DNA of 64,000 nucleotides from Solirubrobacter ginsenosidimutans (GCF_027587205.1 NZ_JAPDOD010000037.1:33298-97297), one strand, 5' to 3'. Shown: positions 16,092 to 24,871, numbered from the stretch's first letter. The notes: generated by a model from the sequence alone, not told the origin. Translations and numbers: made by a program.

Positions 16092-17309
16092 ATGCGAGTG
16101 ACGCCTTCAAGAACACCGGACACGCCCAAGCGCATTTGCGTGGTCGTCGCCTCCCGCGCCAACTACGCGCGGATCAAAACCGCCATGCGGGCGATCGACG
16201 ATCACCCCGATCTCGAGCTGCAGGTCGTCGCCGGCGCGTCGCTCGTGCTCGAGCGCTTCGGCAACGCGATCGACGTGCTCGAGGCAGACGGGTTCAGACC
16301 CGACGCGATCGTGCGGATGATCATCGAGGGCGAGACGCCGACGACGATGGCGAAGTCCACCGGTCTCGGGCTGCTCGAGTTGCCGACGGTGTTCGAGAAC
16401 CTGCAGCCGGACGCGGTGGTCACGATCGCCGACCGCTTCGAGACGCTCGCGACCGCGGTCGCCGCCGCGTACATGAACCTGCCGCTGATCCATACGCAGG
16501 GCGGCGAGGTCTCCGGGTCGATCGACGAGAGCGTCCGCCACGCGGTGACGAAACTCGCCCACGTGCACTTCCCGGCGACCGAGCTCAGCCGCCGGCGCGT
16601 GATCGCCATGGGCGAGGATGCGGCACACGTCCACAACGTCGGCTGCCCGTCGATCGACCTGGTCGCCCAGGCCGACCTCGGCGACCCGCGGTCGGCGCTC
16701 GCGGAGCTCAACGCGCGCGGCGTCGGGGCGGAGATCGACCCCGACAAGCCGTATCTGCTGATGATGCAGCACCCGGTCACCACGGAGTACGGCGAGAGCC
16801 TCGACCAGATCAATGAGACGCTCGAGGGCGTCGCCCGCCTGGGGATGCAGGCGCTCGTCTTCTGGCCGAACGTCGACGCCGGCTCCGACCACGTCGCCAA
16901 GGGCATGCGCGTGTTCCGCGACCGCGGCGAGGCGAAGGGCTTCCACTTCTTCCGCAACCTGCCGCCGGAGCTGTTCGCCAAGCTGCTGGCGCACACGGCG
17001 TGCATGGTCGGCAACTCGTCCTCGGGGCTGCGCGAGGGCGCGTTCCTCGGCACGCCGGTGGTCACGGTCGGCACGCGCCAGCAGAACCGGGAGCACGCGC
17101 GCAACGTCCTGCGCACGGGCCACGGCGCGGACGAGATCGCCGACGCCATCCGCGAGCAGGTCCGCAACGGCCGCTACGAGCGCGACGAGCTCTTCGGCGA
17201 CGGCACCGCCGGCCTCCAGATCGCCGAGCAGCTCGCCCTCCCGCTCCCGCCCGCGCAGAAGCAGCTGTCCTACGCGGTCGAGGACCTGCTCGCCGAGGTC
17301 AGCGAGTGA
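16092..17309 (+). CDS. neuC: UDP-GlcNAc 2-epimerase, hydrolysing (NeuC-type)
   Basis: 405 residues, GT-B-like epimerase fold. 'RICVVVASRANYARIKTAM' opens it, 'PDAVVTIADRFETLATAVAA' and 'LIHTQGGEVSGSIDESVRHA' are the family's central motifs, and the C-terminal half has 'YLLMMQHPVTTEYGE' and 'MVGNSSSGLREGAFLGTP'. NeuC/LegG enzymes release ManNAc-type sugars from UDP-linked precursors, which NeuB then condenses with PEP. The gene overlaps the next methyltransferase gene in GTGA. The short Pro/Thr-rich start may be untranslated if GTG 16098 is used. Confidence 0.87.
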   Translation: MRVTPSRTPDTPKRICVVVASRANYARIKTAMRAIDDHPDLELQVVAGASLVLERFGNAIDVLEADGFRPDAIVRMIIEGETPTTMAKSTGLGLLELPTVFENLQPDAVVTIADRFETLATAVAAAYMNLPLIHTQGGEVSGSIDESVRHAVTKLAHVHFPATELSRRRVIAMGEDAAHVHNVGCPSIDLVAQADLGDPRSALAELNARGVGAEIDPDKPYLLMMQHPVTTEYGESLDQINETLEGVARLGMQALVFWPNVDAGSDHVAKGMRVFRDRGEAKGFHFFRNLPPELFAKLLAHTACMVGNSSSGLREGAFLGTPVVTVGTRQQNREHARNVLRTGHGADEIADAIREQVRNGRYERDELFGDGTAGLQIAEQLALPLPPAQKQLSYAVEDLLAEVSE

Positions 17310-18103
17310 GCGTCGCGGCGGCACTCGTCGAACGCGCGGCGAGCGCCAGCCCGCTGATCGTGCAGGACGCGATGTCGGAGCTCGCCGACGCGGACGAGCT
17401 CCAGTTCCGCGAGGAGATCGAGCGCTACCCGGATCCGCTGGTGGACATCCCGCGGTTCATCGACGGCAAGGAGCTGGTGCGCAAGCTCGCGTTCTCGCTG
17501 CATGAGGCGGGGATCTCGCCGGCGGGGGAGATCGTCGAGCTGGGGGCGGGCACGTGCTGGCTGTCGGCGGAGCTGGCCAGGCGGCCGGAGGTGCGACGGG
17601 TCCGCGCGGTGGAGTTCTCCGAGCGCCGGATCCGCTCGCTCGCGCCCGTCGCGATCGCCCACCTCGGCGCGCAGGCCGACAAGATCGAACGCCACGTCGC
17701 GGACTTCTACGCCCACGGGCTCGAGCCGGGCATCGCCGATTTCGTGTTCACGGACGCGGCCTTCCACCACGCGGCCGACCCGGCGCGCCTGGTCCGGGTC
17801 GCGTGGGACCTGCTGCGCCCCGGCGGCTGCCTGGTCCTGTTCCGCGAGCCGACGATCGCGCGGCTGCGGCGCACGCGTGATCACGGCGAGGAAGGCGAGC
17901 ACGGCGACTTCGAGCGGGAGTACACGTCGCGGGAGTACCTCGAGCTCCTCAGCGACGGTGGCTTCCTCCCCGAGCGGTACACGGCCTCGGGCGGCTGGAC
18001 CACGCCGCGGGCCCGCGCCATCCTGCACCCGCCGCTCTCCTGGCTGAACGGCACCCTCTTCGCCGAGTACACGTACGTGGGGCGCCGGCCCGCGATCGGC
18101 TGA
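17306..18103 (+). CDS. Class I SAM-dependent methyltransferase
   Basis: 265 residues. Motif I 'IVELGAGTCWLSAEL' is near residue 75, followed by 'VRAVEFSERRI', 'ADFVFTDAAFHHAADPARLV' and 'LRPGGCLVLFREPT'. Helical N-terminal ~70 residues precede the Rossmann domain. It is translationally coupled to neuC (GTGA), which suggests methylation of the nonulosonate or of an adjacent sugar, but this is inference. 'DAAFHHAADP' replaces the more usual 'hhHh' motif IV; otherwise the domain looks intact. Confidence 0.82.
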   Translation: MSVAAALVERAASASPLIVQDAMSELADADELQFREEIERYPDPLVDIPRFIDGKELVRKLAFSLHEAGISPAGEIVELGAGTCWLSAELARRPEVRRVRAVEFSERRIRSLAPVAIAHLGAQADKIERHVADFYAHGLEPGIADFVFTDAAFHHAADPARLVRVAWDLLRPGGCLVLFREPTIARLRRTRDHGEEGEHGDFEREYTSREYLELLSDGGFLPERYTASGGWTTPRARAILHPPLSWLNGTLFAEYTYVGRRPAIG

Positions 18104-18109
18104 CACGAC

Positions 18110-18904
18110 GTGTCCGCGCGGCTCGCGCTGCTCGTCGTGGCGCTCGCGGCCTGCGCGCTGGCGCTGGTGCCCGCGGTGCTGCGCGATCGCGTCGTGTACT
18201 CGTCGACGCCGAATCCGCCGCCGCTCTTCGACCTCACGCTGATCCGGCTCCATCGCGGCGAGACGGCGTGCACGCGCGGGTTCGTGCTGCAGTCCGACGC
18301 GGACGTCGTGCGCGTCATCCTCGGGTCCTACGACGGCCCTCCCGTACCGGTCTCGCTCCGCCTCAGCGCACCGGGCTACCGCGTGACGCGAACGCTGCGC
18401 GAGTATCCCCGCGGCGCCGGCGCGATCGAGGTCCCGATCCCGCGGCCGCCGCGCTCGGCGGTGGCGACGCTCTGCCTCGGCAACCGCGGCGACCGCGACT
18501 TCGCGCTCGGCGGCACCATCGAGGAGCGCACGCGATCGCGGACCACCACCGACGTCAACGGGAAGCCGATCGAGGGCGATCCGACGATCCAGCTGCTCGA
18601 GCGCCGGCGCCGGTCCTTCCTGGCGCTGCTGCCGACGATGTTCGACCGCGCGAGCACGTTCAAGCCCGCGTGGGCGACGCCGTGGGTCCTCTGGCTGCTG
18701 GCGATCGGGCTCTGCGTCGGGCTTCCCGCCGCGGTGGTGCTGGCGCTACGCGTAGAACCGCGCGAGGGTGAGGCCGAGCCCGCCGAGCTGGAGCGCCACC
18801 AGCGTGCCGAGGACGACCCCGGCGTAGGCGCGGCCCCAGTGCCGGGGGAGGGCGCGGCCGGCGGCGGCGACGGCGATGGCGACGAGCGCGATCAGCGGGA
18901 GTAG
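18110..18904 (+). CDS. Membrane-anchored beta-domain protein (stand-alone copy of the domain fused at 33259)
   Basis: 264 residues from GTG 18110. An N-terminal TM ('LALLVVALAACALALVPAV'), a ~180-residue extracytoplasmic beta-rich region, then a second TM near 198-222 ('WVLWLLAIGLCVGLPAAVVLAL'). The same layout and motifs ('G..CT/AD..', 'LC(L/V)', 'STFKP..W..W') form the first ~230 residues of the protein at 33259. The last ~52 codons (from 18746) are antisense to the 3' end of the DUF2142 gene and have low-complexity acidic composition, so they are probably not conserved. No named domain is recognised; linkage to polyprenyl-sugar GTs suggests a partner subunit. Confidence 0.65.
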   Translation: MSARLALLVVALAACALALVPAVLRDRVVYSSTPNPPPLFDLTLIRLHRGETACTRGFVLQSDADVVRVILGSYDGPPVPVSLRLSAPGYRVTRTLREYPRGAGAIEVPIPRPPRSAVATLCLGNRGDRDFALGGTIEERTRSRTTTDVNGKPIEGDPTIQLLERRRRSFLALLPTMFDRASTFKPAWATPWVLWLLAIGLCVGLPAAVVLALRVEPREGEAEPAELERHQRAEDDPGVGAAPVPGEGAAGGGDGDGDERDQRE

Positions 18905-20209
18905 GTGGCGGCCGACGACGATCGGGTCGGTCCGGTCGATCAGGAGCGTCCGGTAGGCCACGAGATGCAGTGAGCCGATGGTCGCCAGCGCCAGCGCCGT
19001 CAGCGCCGCGACGACACGGATCCGGCCGCGCAGCACGTCGCGGTAGCGGACCAGCGCGACGACGAAGCCCGCGAGCACCGCCACCGCCAGCACGTCGAGG
19101 CCGCGATAGACCCACCCGGGATACTCGATCTCGAGCGAGCCGAACGTGCCCACGAACGTCCTGATCCACGCCTGCTGCACGCCGTAGTCGCCGCCGATCG
19201 AGGGGTCCATGAACCCGAGCCGCGGCAGGTAGAACTGCCACACGTAGGAGACGAACTGGCGCAGCTCGAACGGGTCCGAGATCCCGCGCGCGGTCGACGC
19301 GCCCGTCAGCGTCGTCTGCGTCAGGCGCGTGAGCGCGACCAGCGCGGCGACGCTTCCGATCGTCAAGCCGGCCGCGAGCGCCGCGAGCCTGCGCGGCGAA
19401 CGATCCCGGCCGCTGCTGACGGCGAGGATCAGCACGATCGCCGCCGCGGCGAGCAGCACGACGCCGCGGGCGTGGGTCGCGGAGGCCGCAAGGGCCAGGC
19501 CGCAGAGCGCCGCCACGCGCCCGCGGCTCGTCCCCCGGTCGAGGATCCGCGCCGCGACGGCCATAAACGCGCTGAAGAGGGCCACGAGCAGGATGTCGGG
19601 ATCGACGGTTCCCGACAGGAACGCGAGCTGCGGCCAGAGCGCCACGATCCCGGCAGCCAGCGGGGGCGCCCAGGGCGTCCCCGGCAGCAGCGTCCGCGCC
19701 AGGCTCCAGGTCGCGGCCACGGCCAGCAGGAAGATCGGCACGTTAACGAGCCGGATCAGATGCACCCGGTCGATGAACGATCCCGAGCTCAGCTTCCACG
19801 GGATGGCGAGGAGCGCGTAGTACAGCGGCGGATTGCGATTGGCGCCGCGCACCGGCGGGCCTTCCTGCGGATCGGCGACGAGGGCTGTGGCCTGTCCGCC
19901 GAGGCGTTGCTCGGCAAGGCGCCAGCGCGCCTGATCGATTCGCGACCAGTACGGACGTGCCCCGAGGTTGCCCACGAGCGGGCCGAAGCCCGCCTCGGAC
20001 GCGGTCACGAGCAGCTCGCGCGAGAGCCCTTGATCGGCGTCGCCCGGCAAGAGGCGGCCGTGGTCGGCGATGCGCGAGACGACGGTCAGATGCGAGGACT
20101 CGTCCGGGCCCTGCAGGGCCGGTACCAGCACGCCCCAGCTGAGGGATTCGAGCGCCGCCACGGCGAGCAACACGAGCAGCGCGGCCGGCACCCTGCGGAA
20201 GCGGCGCAT
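18746..20209 (-). CDS. DUF2142-family polytopic membrane protein
   Basis: 487 residues with an N-terminal TM followed by 'LQGPDESSHLTVVSRIADHG', the Asp-containing first outer loop typical of lipid-linked-sugar GT-C enzymes, and about ten further TMs. It is a paralogue of the product of 31824-33266, sharing 'NPPLYYA(L/F)', 'WQFYLPRL', 'GR(H/Y)LLPL' and the C-terminal 'LGGL.LT.(A/T)RFY'. DUF2142 proteins are thought to act in surface polysaccharide or glycoprotein synthesis. The long upstream open frame is only the antisense of the GT39-like gene; ATG 20209 is the real start. Confidence 0.83.
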   Translation of the reverse strand: MRRFRRVPAALLVLLAVAALESLSWGVLVPALQGPDESSHLTVVSRIADHGRLLPGDADQGLSRELLVTASEAGFGPLVGNLGARPYWSRIDQARWRLAEQRLGGQATALVADPQEGPPVRGANRNPPLYYALLAIPWKLSSGSFIDRVHLIRLVNVPIFLLAVAATWSLARTLLPGTPWAPPLAAGIVALWPQLAFLSGTVDPDILLVALFSAFMAVAARILDRGTSRGRVAALCGLALAASATHARGVVLLAAAAIVLILAVSSGRDRSPRRLAALAAGLTIGSVAALVALTRLTQTTLTGASTARGISDPFELRQFVSYVWQFYLPRLGFMDPSIGGDYGVQQAWIRTFVGTFGSLEIEYPGWVYRGLDVLAVAVLAGFVVALVRYRDVLRGRIRVVAALTALALATIGSLHLVAYRTLLIDRTDPIVVGRHLLPLIALVAIAVAAAGRALPRHWGRAYAGVVLGTLVALQLGGLGLTLARFYA

Positions 20210-20218
20210 CGTCCGAAT

Positions 20219-20225
20219 TAGACTA
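20219..20225. promoter_or_regulatory. Symmetrical bidirectional -10 element TAGACTA
   Basis: The plus strand reads TAGACT, 6 nt before GTG 20231; the minus strand reads TAGTCT, 10 nt before ATG 20209. This is the second TAnnnTA element of the kind seen at 1198-1204. Confidence 0.55.
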
Positions 20226-20230
20226 GACGG

Positions 20231-22090
20231 GTGGCTGGGACCATCCTTTCCGCGGGCCAGGGGACGCGGGACGTGCCGGTTACGGCCCCTGCGCGGTCGC
20301 GGACGGCCCTGCGTCTGACCGCGGCGTATCTCGCGCTCGTCGCGCTCTACGTCGCGTATTCGTGGACGCGTGCGACGCCCTTCGGGTTCGTCGACGAGCT
20401 GGTCTACGGCAAGCTCGCGCAGAACCTCGCGCACGGCCAGGGGCTCAGCTACGAAGGTCTCTCGGTCACGGCGTACAAGACGATCTATCCGTTCGTGATC
20501 GCCCCCGCCTGGGCGCTGTTCTCCGACCCGGACCGCGCGTACCACGCCGCGCTGGTCATCAACGCGCTGCTGATGCCCGCCGTCATGTTCCCGGCCTACG
20601 CGATCGCGCGGCGGGTGGCGACCCCCGGATGGGCGCTGGTGGCCGCGATCGCGGCGGCGGTCGCCCCCGCGATGGCGTGGTCGAGCCTGCTCATGACCGA
20701 GGCGCTGGCGTATCCGCTGGCCGGACTTGCGCTCTTCGCCACGGTGCGGACGATCGCCCGCCCGGGCCCGGCCACGGGCATCCAGGCCCTGCTGGCGTGT
20801 GTGGCGGCGGCGACGGCGCGCTCGCAGCTGCTCGCGCTGCTGGTCGTCCTCGCGCTCGCGGTGATGCTCGACATCGCCCGCCACGGCGGCGACGCCCGTG
20901 CCCGCCTGCGCGAGCACCGGGTGCTGGTGGCGCTCCTGGGCGCCGGCGTGGCCGTGGCGCTGGTGCTGATCCTCGGCGGCTACCGGGAATCGCTGATCGG
21001 CAACTACTCCGCCGACGTCGGGCGCGGTTCGCCGCTCGGCGACGTCCTCACGTATCTGCCGCGCTACGTCACGGTGCTCGCGGTCTCGTCGCTGTTGATG
21101 CCGCTGATCGCGCTCGGGGCGCTGGCGACGAAGCGGGATGCCTGGCGCGACCCCGCGCTGGGGCCGGTGCTGGTCGTCGCGACCACCGCCGCGGTGACGT
21201 TCCTGCTCGTCGGAGCGTGGGCGTCGGCGACGATCTCCCCGGAGCTGCGGGAGCGCTACGTCTTCTATCCCGTCCCGGTGCTCGTGGCGCTGTGGGTCGC
21301 CCTGCCCGGCCGTGCGAGCGCGCGCCGCGTGCTGGTGGTCGCCGCCATCCTCACCGCCTGGCTGCTGCCGGTCTTCCCGGGGCTCTACGGGGACGCCTCC
21401 GCCGAGTGGGTCGGCTACACGCTCAATTCGCTCGTCCAGTCGCTGCCGGTGAACCTCATCTGGCCGGCCTGGCTGCCCGGCGCCGACTTCAAGCTCTGGG
21501 CGGTGGCCGCCGCGGTGATGGGCGTGCTGACGTGGTGGGCGCTGCTCGGCGGCAAGCGGATCAGCACCCCGCTGAAGGCGCTCGCGTTCTGCATTCCTGT
21601 CGTCGCCTTCGGCGTCGGCGTGGTCACCGCGCGACAGCACGATCTCGGTGCCCAGGCCTCCGTGCAGCTCGCGCTGCGGCCGCGCCCGCCGGACTGGATC
21701 GACCGGCATGTCGACGGACCCGCCGCGTTCATCGCGACGACCGAGGACTCGCTGCGCGATCAGTGGCACTTCGAGCTCTGGAACCAGCGCCTGGACCGCG
21801 CGTGGCGGCTGTCGTCGGTGCCCGCCGTCTCGAGCATCGGGCAGCGCTGCGAGCTCGACGTCGGGCCGGACGGCACCCTCACGCCGAGCGCGGCGCAACA
21901 GCGCGTGGCGGCGGACCCCGCCAAGCCGTGCGCCGGAGCCGCATTGCCCCGGTATCTGGTCTTCTGGGACCGCGTCCACCGGATCTCGATTCCCAATGCC
22001 AAGCTCATCTACCGCGACGACGCCGCGACCCTCTGGAAGGTCCCGGAGGGCGTGGTTCCACGTCTGAAGCTGCTCCCGGCGCCTCGCTAG
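20231..22090 (+). CDS. GT39-like (GT-C) polytopic glycosyltransferase
   Basis: 619 residues with about 12 TMs between residues 25 and 470 and a C-terminal soluble part. The first outer loop 'GFVDELVYGKLAQNLAHGQG' contains the D-E acidic pair expected of GT-C enzymes using polyprenyl-phosphate sugars, and 'MTEALAYPLAG' follows in TM4-5. The second half resembles the GT portion of the protein at 33259 ('ELRERYVFYPVPVL', 'LIWPAWLPGADF'). It likely transfers a sugar outside the membrane. The TAG stop forms part of the -10 box for the next gene. Confidence 0.75.
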   Translation: MAGTILSAGQGTRDVPVTAPARSRTALRLTAAYLALVALYVAYSWTRATPFGFVDELVYGKLAQNLAHGQGLSYEGLSVTAYKTIYPFVIAPAWALFSDPDRAYHAALVINALLMPAVMFPAYAIARRVATPGWALVAAIAAAVAPAMAWSSLLMTEALAYPLAGLALFATVRTIARPGPATGIQALLACVAAATARSQLLALLVVLALAVMLDIARHGGDARARLREHRVLVALLGAGVAVALVLILGGYRESLIGNYSADVGRGSPLGDVLTYLPRYVTVLAVSSLLMPLIALGALATKRDAWRDPALGPVLVVATTAAVTFLLVGAWASATISPELRERYVFYPVPVLVALWVALPGRASARRVLVVAAILTAWLLPVFPGLYGDASAEWVGYTLNSLVQSLPVNLIWPAWLPGADFKLWAVAAAVMGVLTWWALLGGKRISTPLKALAFCIPVVAFGVGVVTARQHDLGAQASVQLALRPRPPDWIDRHVDGPAAFIATTEDSLRDQWHFELWNQRLDRAWRLSSVPAVSSIGQRCELDVGPDGTLTPSAAQQRVAADPAKPCAGAALPRYLVFWDRVHRISIPNAKLIYRDDAATLWKVPEGVVPRLKLLPAPR

Positions 22091-22093
22091 CAT
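22088..22093 (+). promoter_or_regulatory. -10 box TAGCAT overlapping a stop codon
   Basis: The first three bases are the TAG stop of the GT39-like gene. The box ends 8 nt before GTG 22102. Confidence 0.5.
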
Positions 22094-22101
22094 CCTCTCC
22101 C

Positions 22102-23058
22102 GTGCTTGCGGAGGAGACCCTGGTCTGTCACTGCCGTCAGGTCTCCCACTCCGCCGTGGAGGCCTCGATCGCGTCTGGCAAAGCCCGTTCGATCGCTGAT
22201 CTCCAGCGTGAGACGACGGCCTGCACGCGCTGCTTCGGCTGCCGCTTCGAGCTGCAGCGGATGCTCAAGGAGCAGCTCGGCGACGAGTTCCAGCCGACCG
22301 CGTTCGTCGCGCCGCTCGATCAGTCGCCCGGCCTGATCGCGACCGCGCTGCGGCGGATCCGCGGTGCTCGCGCCACGCTTCCGCGCCGGATGTACATGCC
22401 GGTGCTCGACGGGTTCGCCGGGCGCGACGTGCGCACGCGCGTCGCCATGTTCAACTGGGCGGGCGACGAGGAGCATCCCGGCCGGCCGGTCACCCTGCGT
22501 GCCGACGTGCTGGGGCTCGACGGCGAGCGCCACCACGTCATCAACGAGACCGTGGCGCCCGGCGGCACGCGCGTGTTCGACGTCGCCGGGCCTCCGGACG
22601 GGATCGGCGCGCTCAAGCTGGTCGTCGACGCGGAGTCGCTCGGGTCGCTGCGGCCGTACTTCCACCTGATCACGCCGACCGGCATCACCTCGACGCACGA
22701 GAAGGCCGGTCCGGTGTCGCCGCGAAGCTTCGAAGGCCAGCGGCCGTACCACTGGATCTTCCCGGCCGGCGCCTCGGACTTCGAGGAGGAGGCGTGGCTG
22801 TTCATCACCAACACCCAGCAGCGCCCGACCTCGGGCCAGGAGCTCGTGTGGCAGGACACCGACGGCCGCGAGCAGCGCGCGCCGCTGCCTGTGCTCGAGC
22901 TCGACCAGACGGGGTGGATCCCGCTGCACGAGCACTTCCCCGACCTGCTCGGCGGGCGCGCGGGCGTCGTCCGCATCACGCCCGCGAGCCACAAGTTCGC
23001 CGGGTTCATCGTTCGCTACCAACCCGACGGTGATCTGTGGCGCGTGCAGCATCTCTAG
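22102..23058 (+). CDS. BFD-like [2Fe-2S] domain fused to a beta-sandwich region, unknown function
   Basis: 318 residues. The first ~55 residues match the BFD-type [2Fe-2S] helix-turn-helix: C-x-C ('CHCRQVS') near 9-11, an 'AVEASIASGKARSIADLQ' helix, and C-x2-C ('ACTRCFGC') near 43-48. The rest (about 90-318) looks like two beta-sandwich repeats of ~90 residues and contains 'PRRMYMPVLDGFAG'. BFD domains normally occur in nitrite reductase, bacterioferritin-associated ferredoxin and related proteins; fusion to such a region inside a glycan locus is unusual. The next gene seems to encode a related beta-sandwich without the Fe-S domain. Confidence 0.68.
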   Translation: MLAEETLVCHCRQVSHSAVEASIASGKARSIADLQRETTACTRCFGCRFELQRMLKEQLGDEFQPTAFVAPLDQSPGLIATALRRIRGARATLPRRMYMPVLDGFAGRDVRTRVAMFNWAGDEEHPGRPVTLRADVLGLDGERHHVINETVAPGGTRVFDVAGPPDGIGALKLVVDAESLGSLRPYFHLITPTGITSTHEKAGPVSPRSFEGQRPYHWIFPAGASDFEEEAWLFITNTQQRPTSGQELVWQDTDGREQRAPLPVLELDQTGWIPLHEHFPDLLGGRAGVVRITPASHKFAGFIVRYQPDGDLWRVQHL

Positions 23059-23789
23059 ACCAGTCTCGGTGGCTGCCGAGCTACGGGTGGTGGCCGTCCC
23101 CGTCGAAGTACGACGTGAGCGTGATCCTCAGCCCGCACCACAGCGCGACCCGCGAGAGCGCGCGCTTCCAGTTCCTGCTGCGCGGCTATGCCGGCAGCAG
23201 CGAGCCGATCTGGGAGCACGACGTCGGTGAGGCGCCGCTCGGTGAGCAGCGCGCCGTCCGGCTGCGGGATCTCGACCTCCCCGACCCGCCTGAGCGCGGC
23301 GGGATCCTCGAGGTGCACGCGATCCGGCTCGACGAGGACCCGGCGGGCATCGGCTTCAACGGCATGTGGATCGACGCGCGCGGTCCGCAAGGCGGCGGCT
23401 ACATCATTCCCACGGTCCCGATCCGCGGTCAGCGCAAGAAGGTCCGCCGCGACGACATGCAGGTCGTGCCGGGCGTCATCGCGTCGCGCGACGTCGAGAG
23501 CGAGCTGCTGCTGCTCAACGTGGTCGAGGAGCCGGTGGAGGTGACGCTGATCGTGTCCAGCCAGGACGGGGTGACCGCCGAGTCGGCGCCGTTCGTCGTG
23601 GAGCCGTGGTCGGCGTGGCACGACGATCTGTCGCGCGTCGTTCCCCGCGCGCGGCGCCTGCTCGCGGACGGCGACGGCGTCGGCAGCCTGATCGTGCGCT
23701 CCAGCGGCCGCATCCTGCCGTACTTCGGCTTCCGGCAGGGCGACGGGCCGATCGTCTGCCTCGATCACACCGCGCCGGTCTTCGCATGA
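23037..23789 (+). CDS. Hypothetical beta-sandwich protein, partner of the BFD fusion
   Basis: 250 residues. No signal peptide or TM. Two repeated stretches have the same style as the C-terminal part of the preceding protein: a hydrophobic strand with Asn ('ELLLLNVVEEPVEVTLIV'), a 'VEPWSAWHDDLSR' middle, then a Gly-rich 'GSLIVRSSGRILPYFGFR'. The GTG at 23037 overlaps the end of the previous gene by 22 nt; later in-frame starts would remove the conserved 'SYGWWPSP' segment. The stop overlaps the next start in ATGA. It probably works with the BFD protein; function unknown. Confidence 0.6.
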   Translation: MARAASLDQSRWLPSYGWWPSPSKYDVSVILSPHHSATRESARFQFLLRGYAGSSEPIWEHDVGEAPLGEQRAVRLRDLDLPDPPERGGILEVHAIRLDEDPAGIGFNGMWIDARGPQGGGYIIPTVPIRGQRKKVRRDDMQVVPGVIASRDVESELLLLNVVEEPVEVTLIVSSQDGVTAESAPFVVEPWSAWHDDLSRVVPRARRLLADGDGVGSLIVRSSGRILPYFGFRQGDGPIVCLDHTAPVFA

Positions 23790-24871
23790 ACGTCTCCGTC
23801 GTCGGCGCGGGCCGGCTCGGGCAGCTGCGGGCGACGGCGATCCCCGCCGATGGCTGGCAGGAGCTCACCGCGTGCCCGATCTGCGGTGAGGCCGAGCACG
23901 TCTTCGACGTCGCGCGGATCGACCCCGGCGGCCCGATCACCGCGGCGTGCGCGGCCTGCGAGCACGGCTTCCTCCGGCGCCGGCCGACGGAGAGCTGGGT
24001 CGCCGGGTACTACGCCAGCGAGTGGGACGCGGCCGGCCGCGCCCTGACCGACCGGCGGCCCGTCACCGTCAAACCCGATCCGAAGATGGCCAAGCTCGCC
24101 GGGGACCGCCTTCCCGCCGGCGCGGCGGTGCTGGACGTCGGCGCCGGCTTCGGCCAGCAGCTGCTCGGATTCCAGCAGGCGGGGCTTGCGCCGCACGGTC
24201 TCGAGGCCTCCGAGCATCGCGCCGCTTACGTGCGCGAGACGCTCGGCATCCCATGCTCGACGGTGCCCGTCGAGGAGGCGGAGGCGCCTGACGACCTGCG
24301 CCTGGTGGTCTCGCATCACGTGCTCGAGCACGTCGCCGACCCGCACTCGTTCATCGCCGCGCAGGTCCGCCTGCTCGGCGACGACGGCCTCGTCGCGGTG
24401 GCGGTCCCGTCGCTCTGGCACGAGCTGCCGCCCCAGGCGTTTCACTACGTCGGGCACCTCTCCCTCTTCACGCCACGCTCGCTGACGCTCCTGCTCGCCG
24501 CCCACGGACTGCGCGTGGTGTCGCTGACCGAGACGTTCGAGCTGCTGGTCGTGGCCGAGCGCGGAGATCCCGCGCTCCAGGCGCCGGCCGATCCGGCGTT
24601 CGCGGAGCGCGTCAGCGCCTGGGCCCGGCGCCCGTTCGGCGACTCAGGCCGCCACACGATCGCCTGGCGCAAGTCGCGCCGCCCGGCGCACATGTACGAC
24701 GACGAGGTCGTCTCGACGGGGCGCGCGAGGCTCTTGGAGCTCGGGACCCGTGGCGCGCTCAAGCGTGTCGGCGATCCGTCCTTGCGGCTGCTTCCCGTCG
24801 ACGTCCGCGAGACCGACGGGCTGCCCGTCGTCGTCGGGCACGAGACCTACGGTCAGGCCTGGATCAAGTAG
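23786..24871 (+). CDS. Zn-ribbon class I SAM methyltransferase
   Basis: 361 residues. The N-terminal Zn-ribbon has 'CPICG' near 31 and 'CAACEHGFLRRRP' near 54. The methyltransferase core has motif I 'VLDVGAGFGQQLLGF' near 115, 'PHGLEASEHRA', 'LVVSHHVLEHVADP' and 'LGDDGLVAVAVPS'. The ~80-residue C-terminal tail is basic. It is the third Zn-ribbon methyltransferase of the locus. Its 3' end overlaps the convergent ABC ATPase gene by 8 nt. Confidence 0.83.
   Translation: MNVSVVGAGRLGQLRATAIPADGWQELTACPICGEAEHVFDVARIDPGGPITAACAACEHGFLRRRPTESWVAGYYASEWDAAGRALTDRRPVTVKPDPKMAKLAGDRLPAGAAVLDVGAGFGQQLLGFQQAGLAPHGLEASEHRAAYVRETLGIPCSTVPVEEAEAPDDLRLVVSHHVLEHVADPHSFIAAQVRLLGDDGLVAVAVPSLWHELPPQAFHYVGHLSLFTPRSLTLLLAAHGLRVVSLTETFELLVVAERGDPALQAPADPAFAERVSAWARRPFGDSGRHTIAWRKSRRPAHMYDDEVVSTGRARLLELGTRGALKRVGDPSLRLLPVDVRETDGLPVVVGHETYGQAWIK

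Noticed and set aside
20210..22093. Long minus-strand open frame extending the DUF2142 protein to 1115 residues
   Set aside because: The extra ~628 residues are Arg/Gly/Asp-rich, lack family features and are antisense to the GT39-like gene; ATG 20209 with its signal-like TM is a better start.
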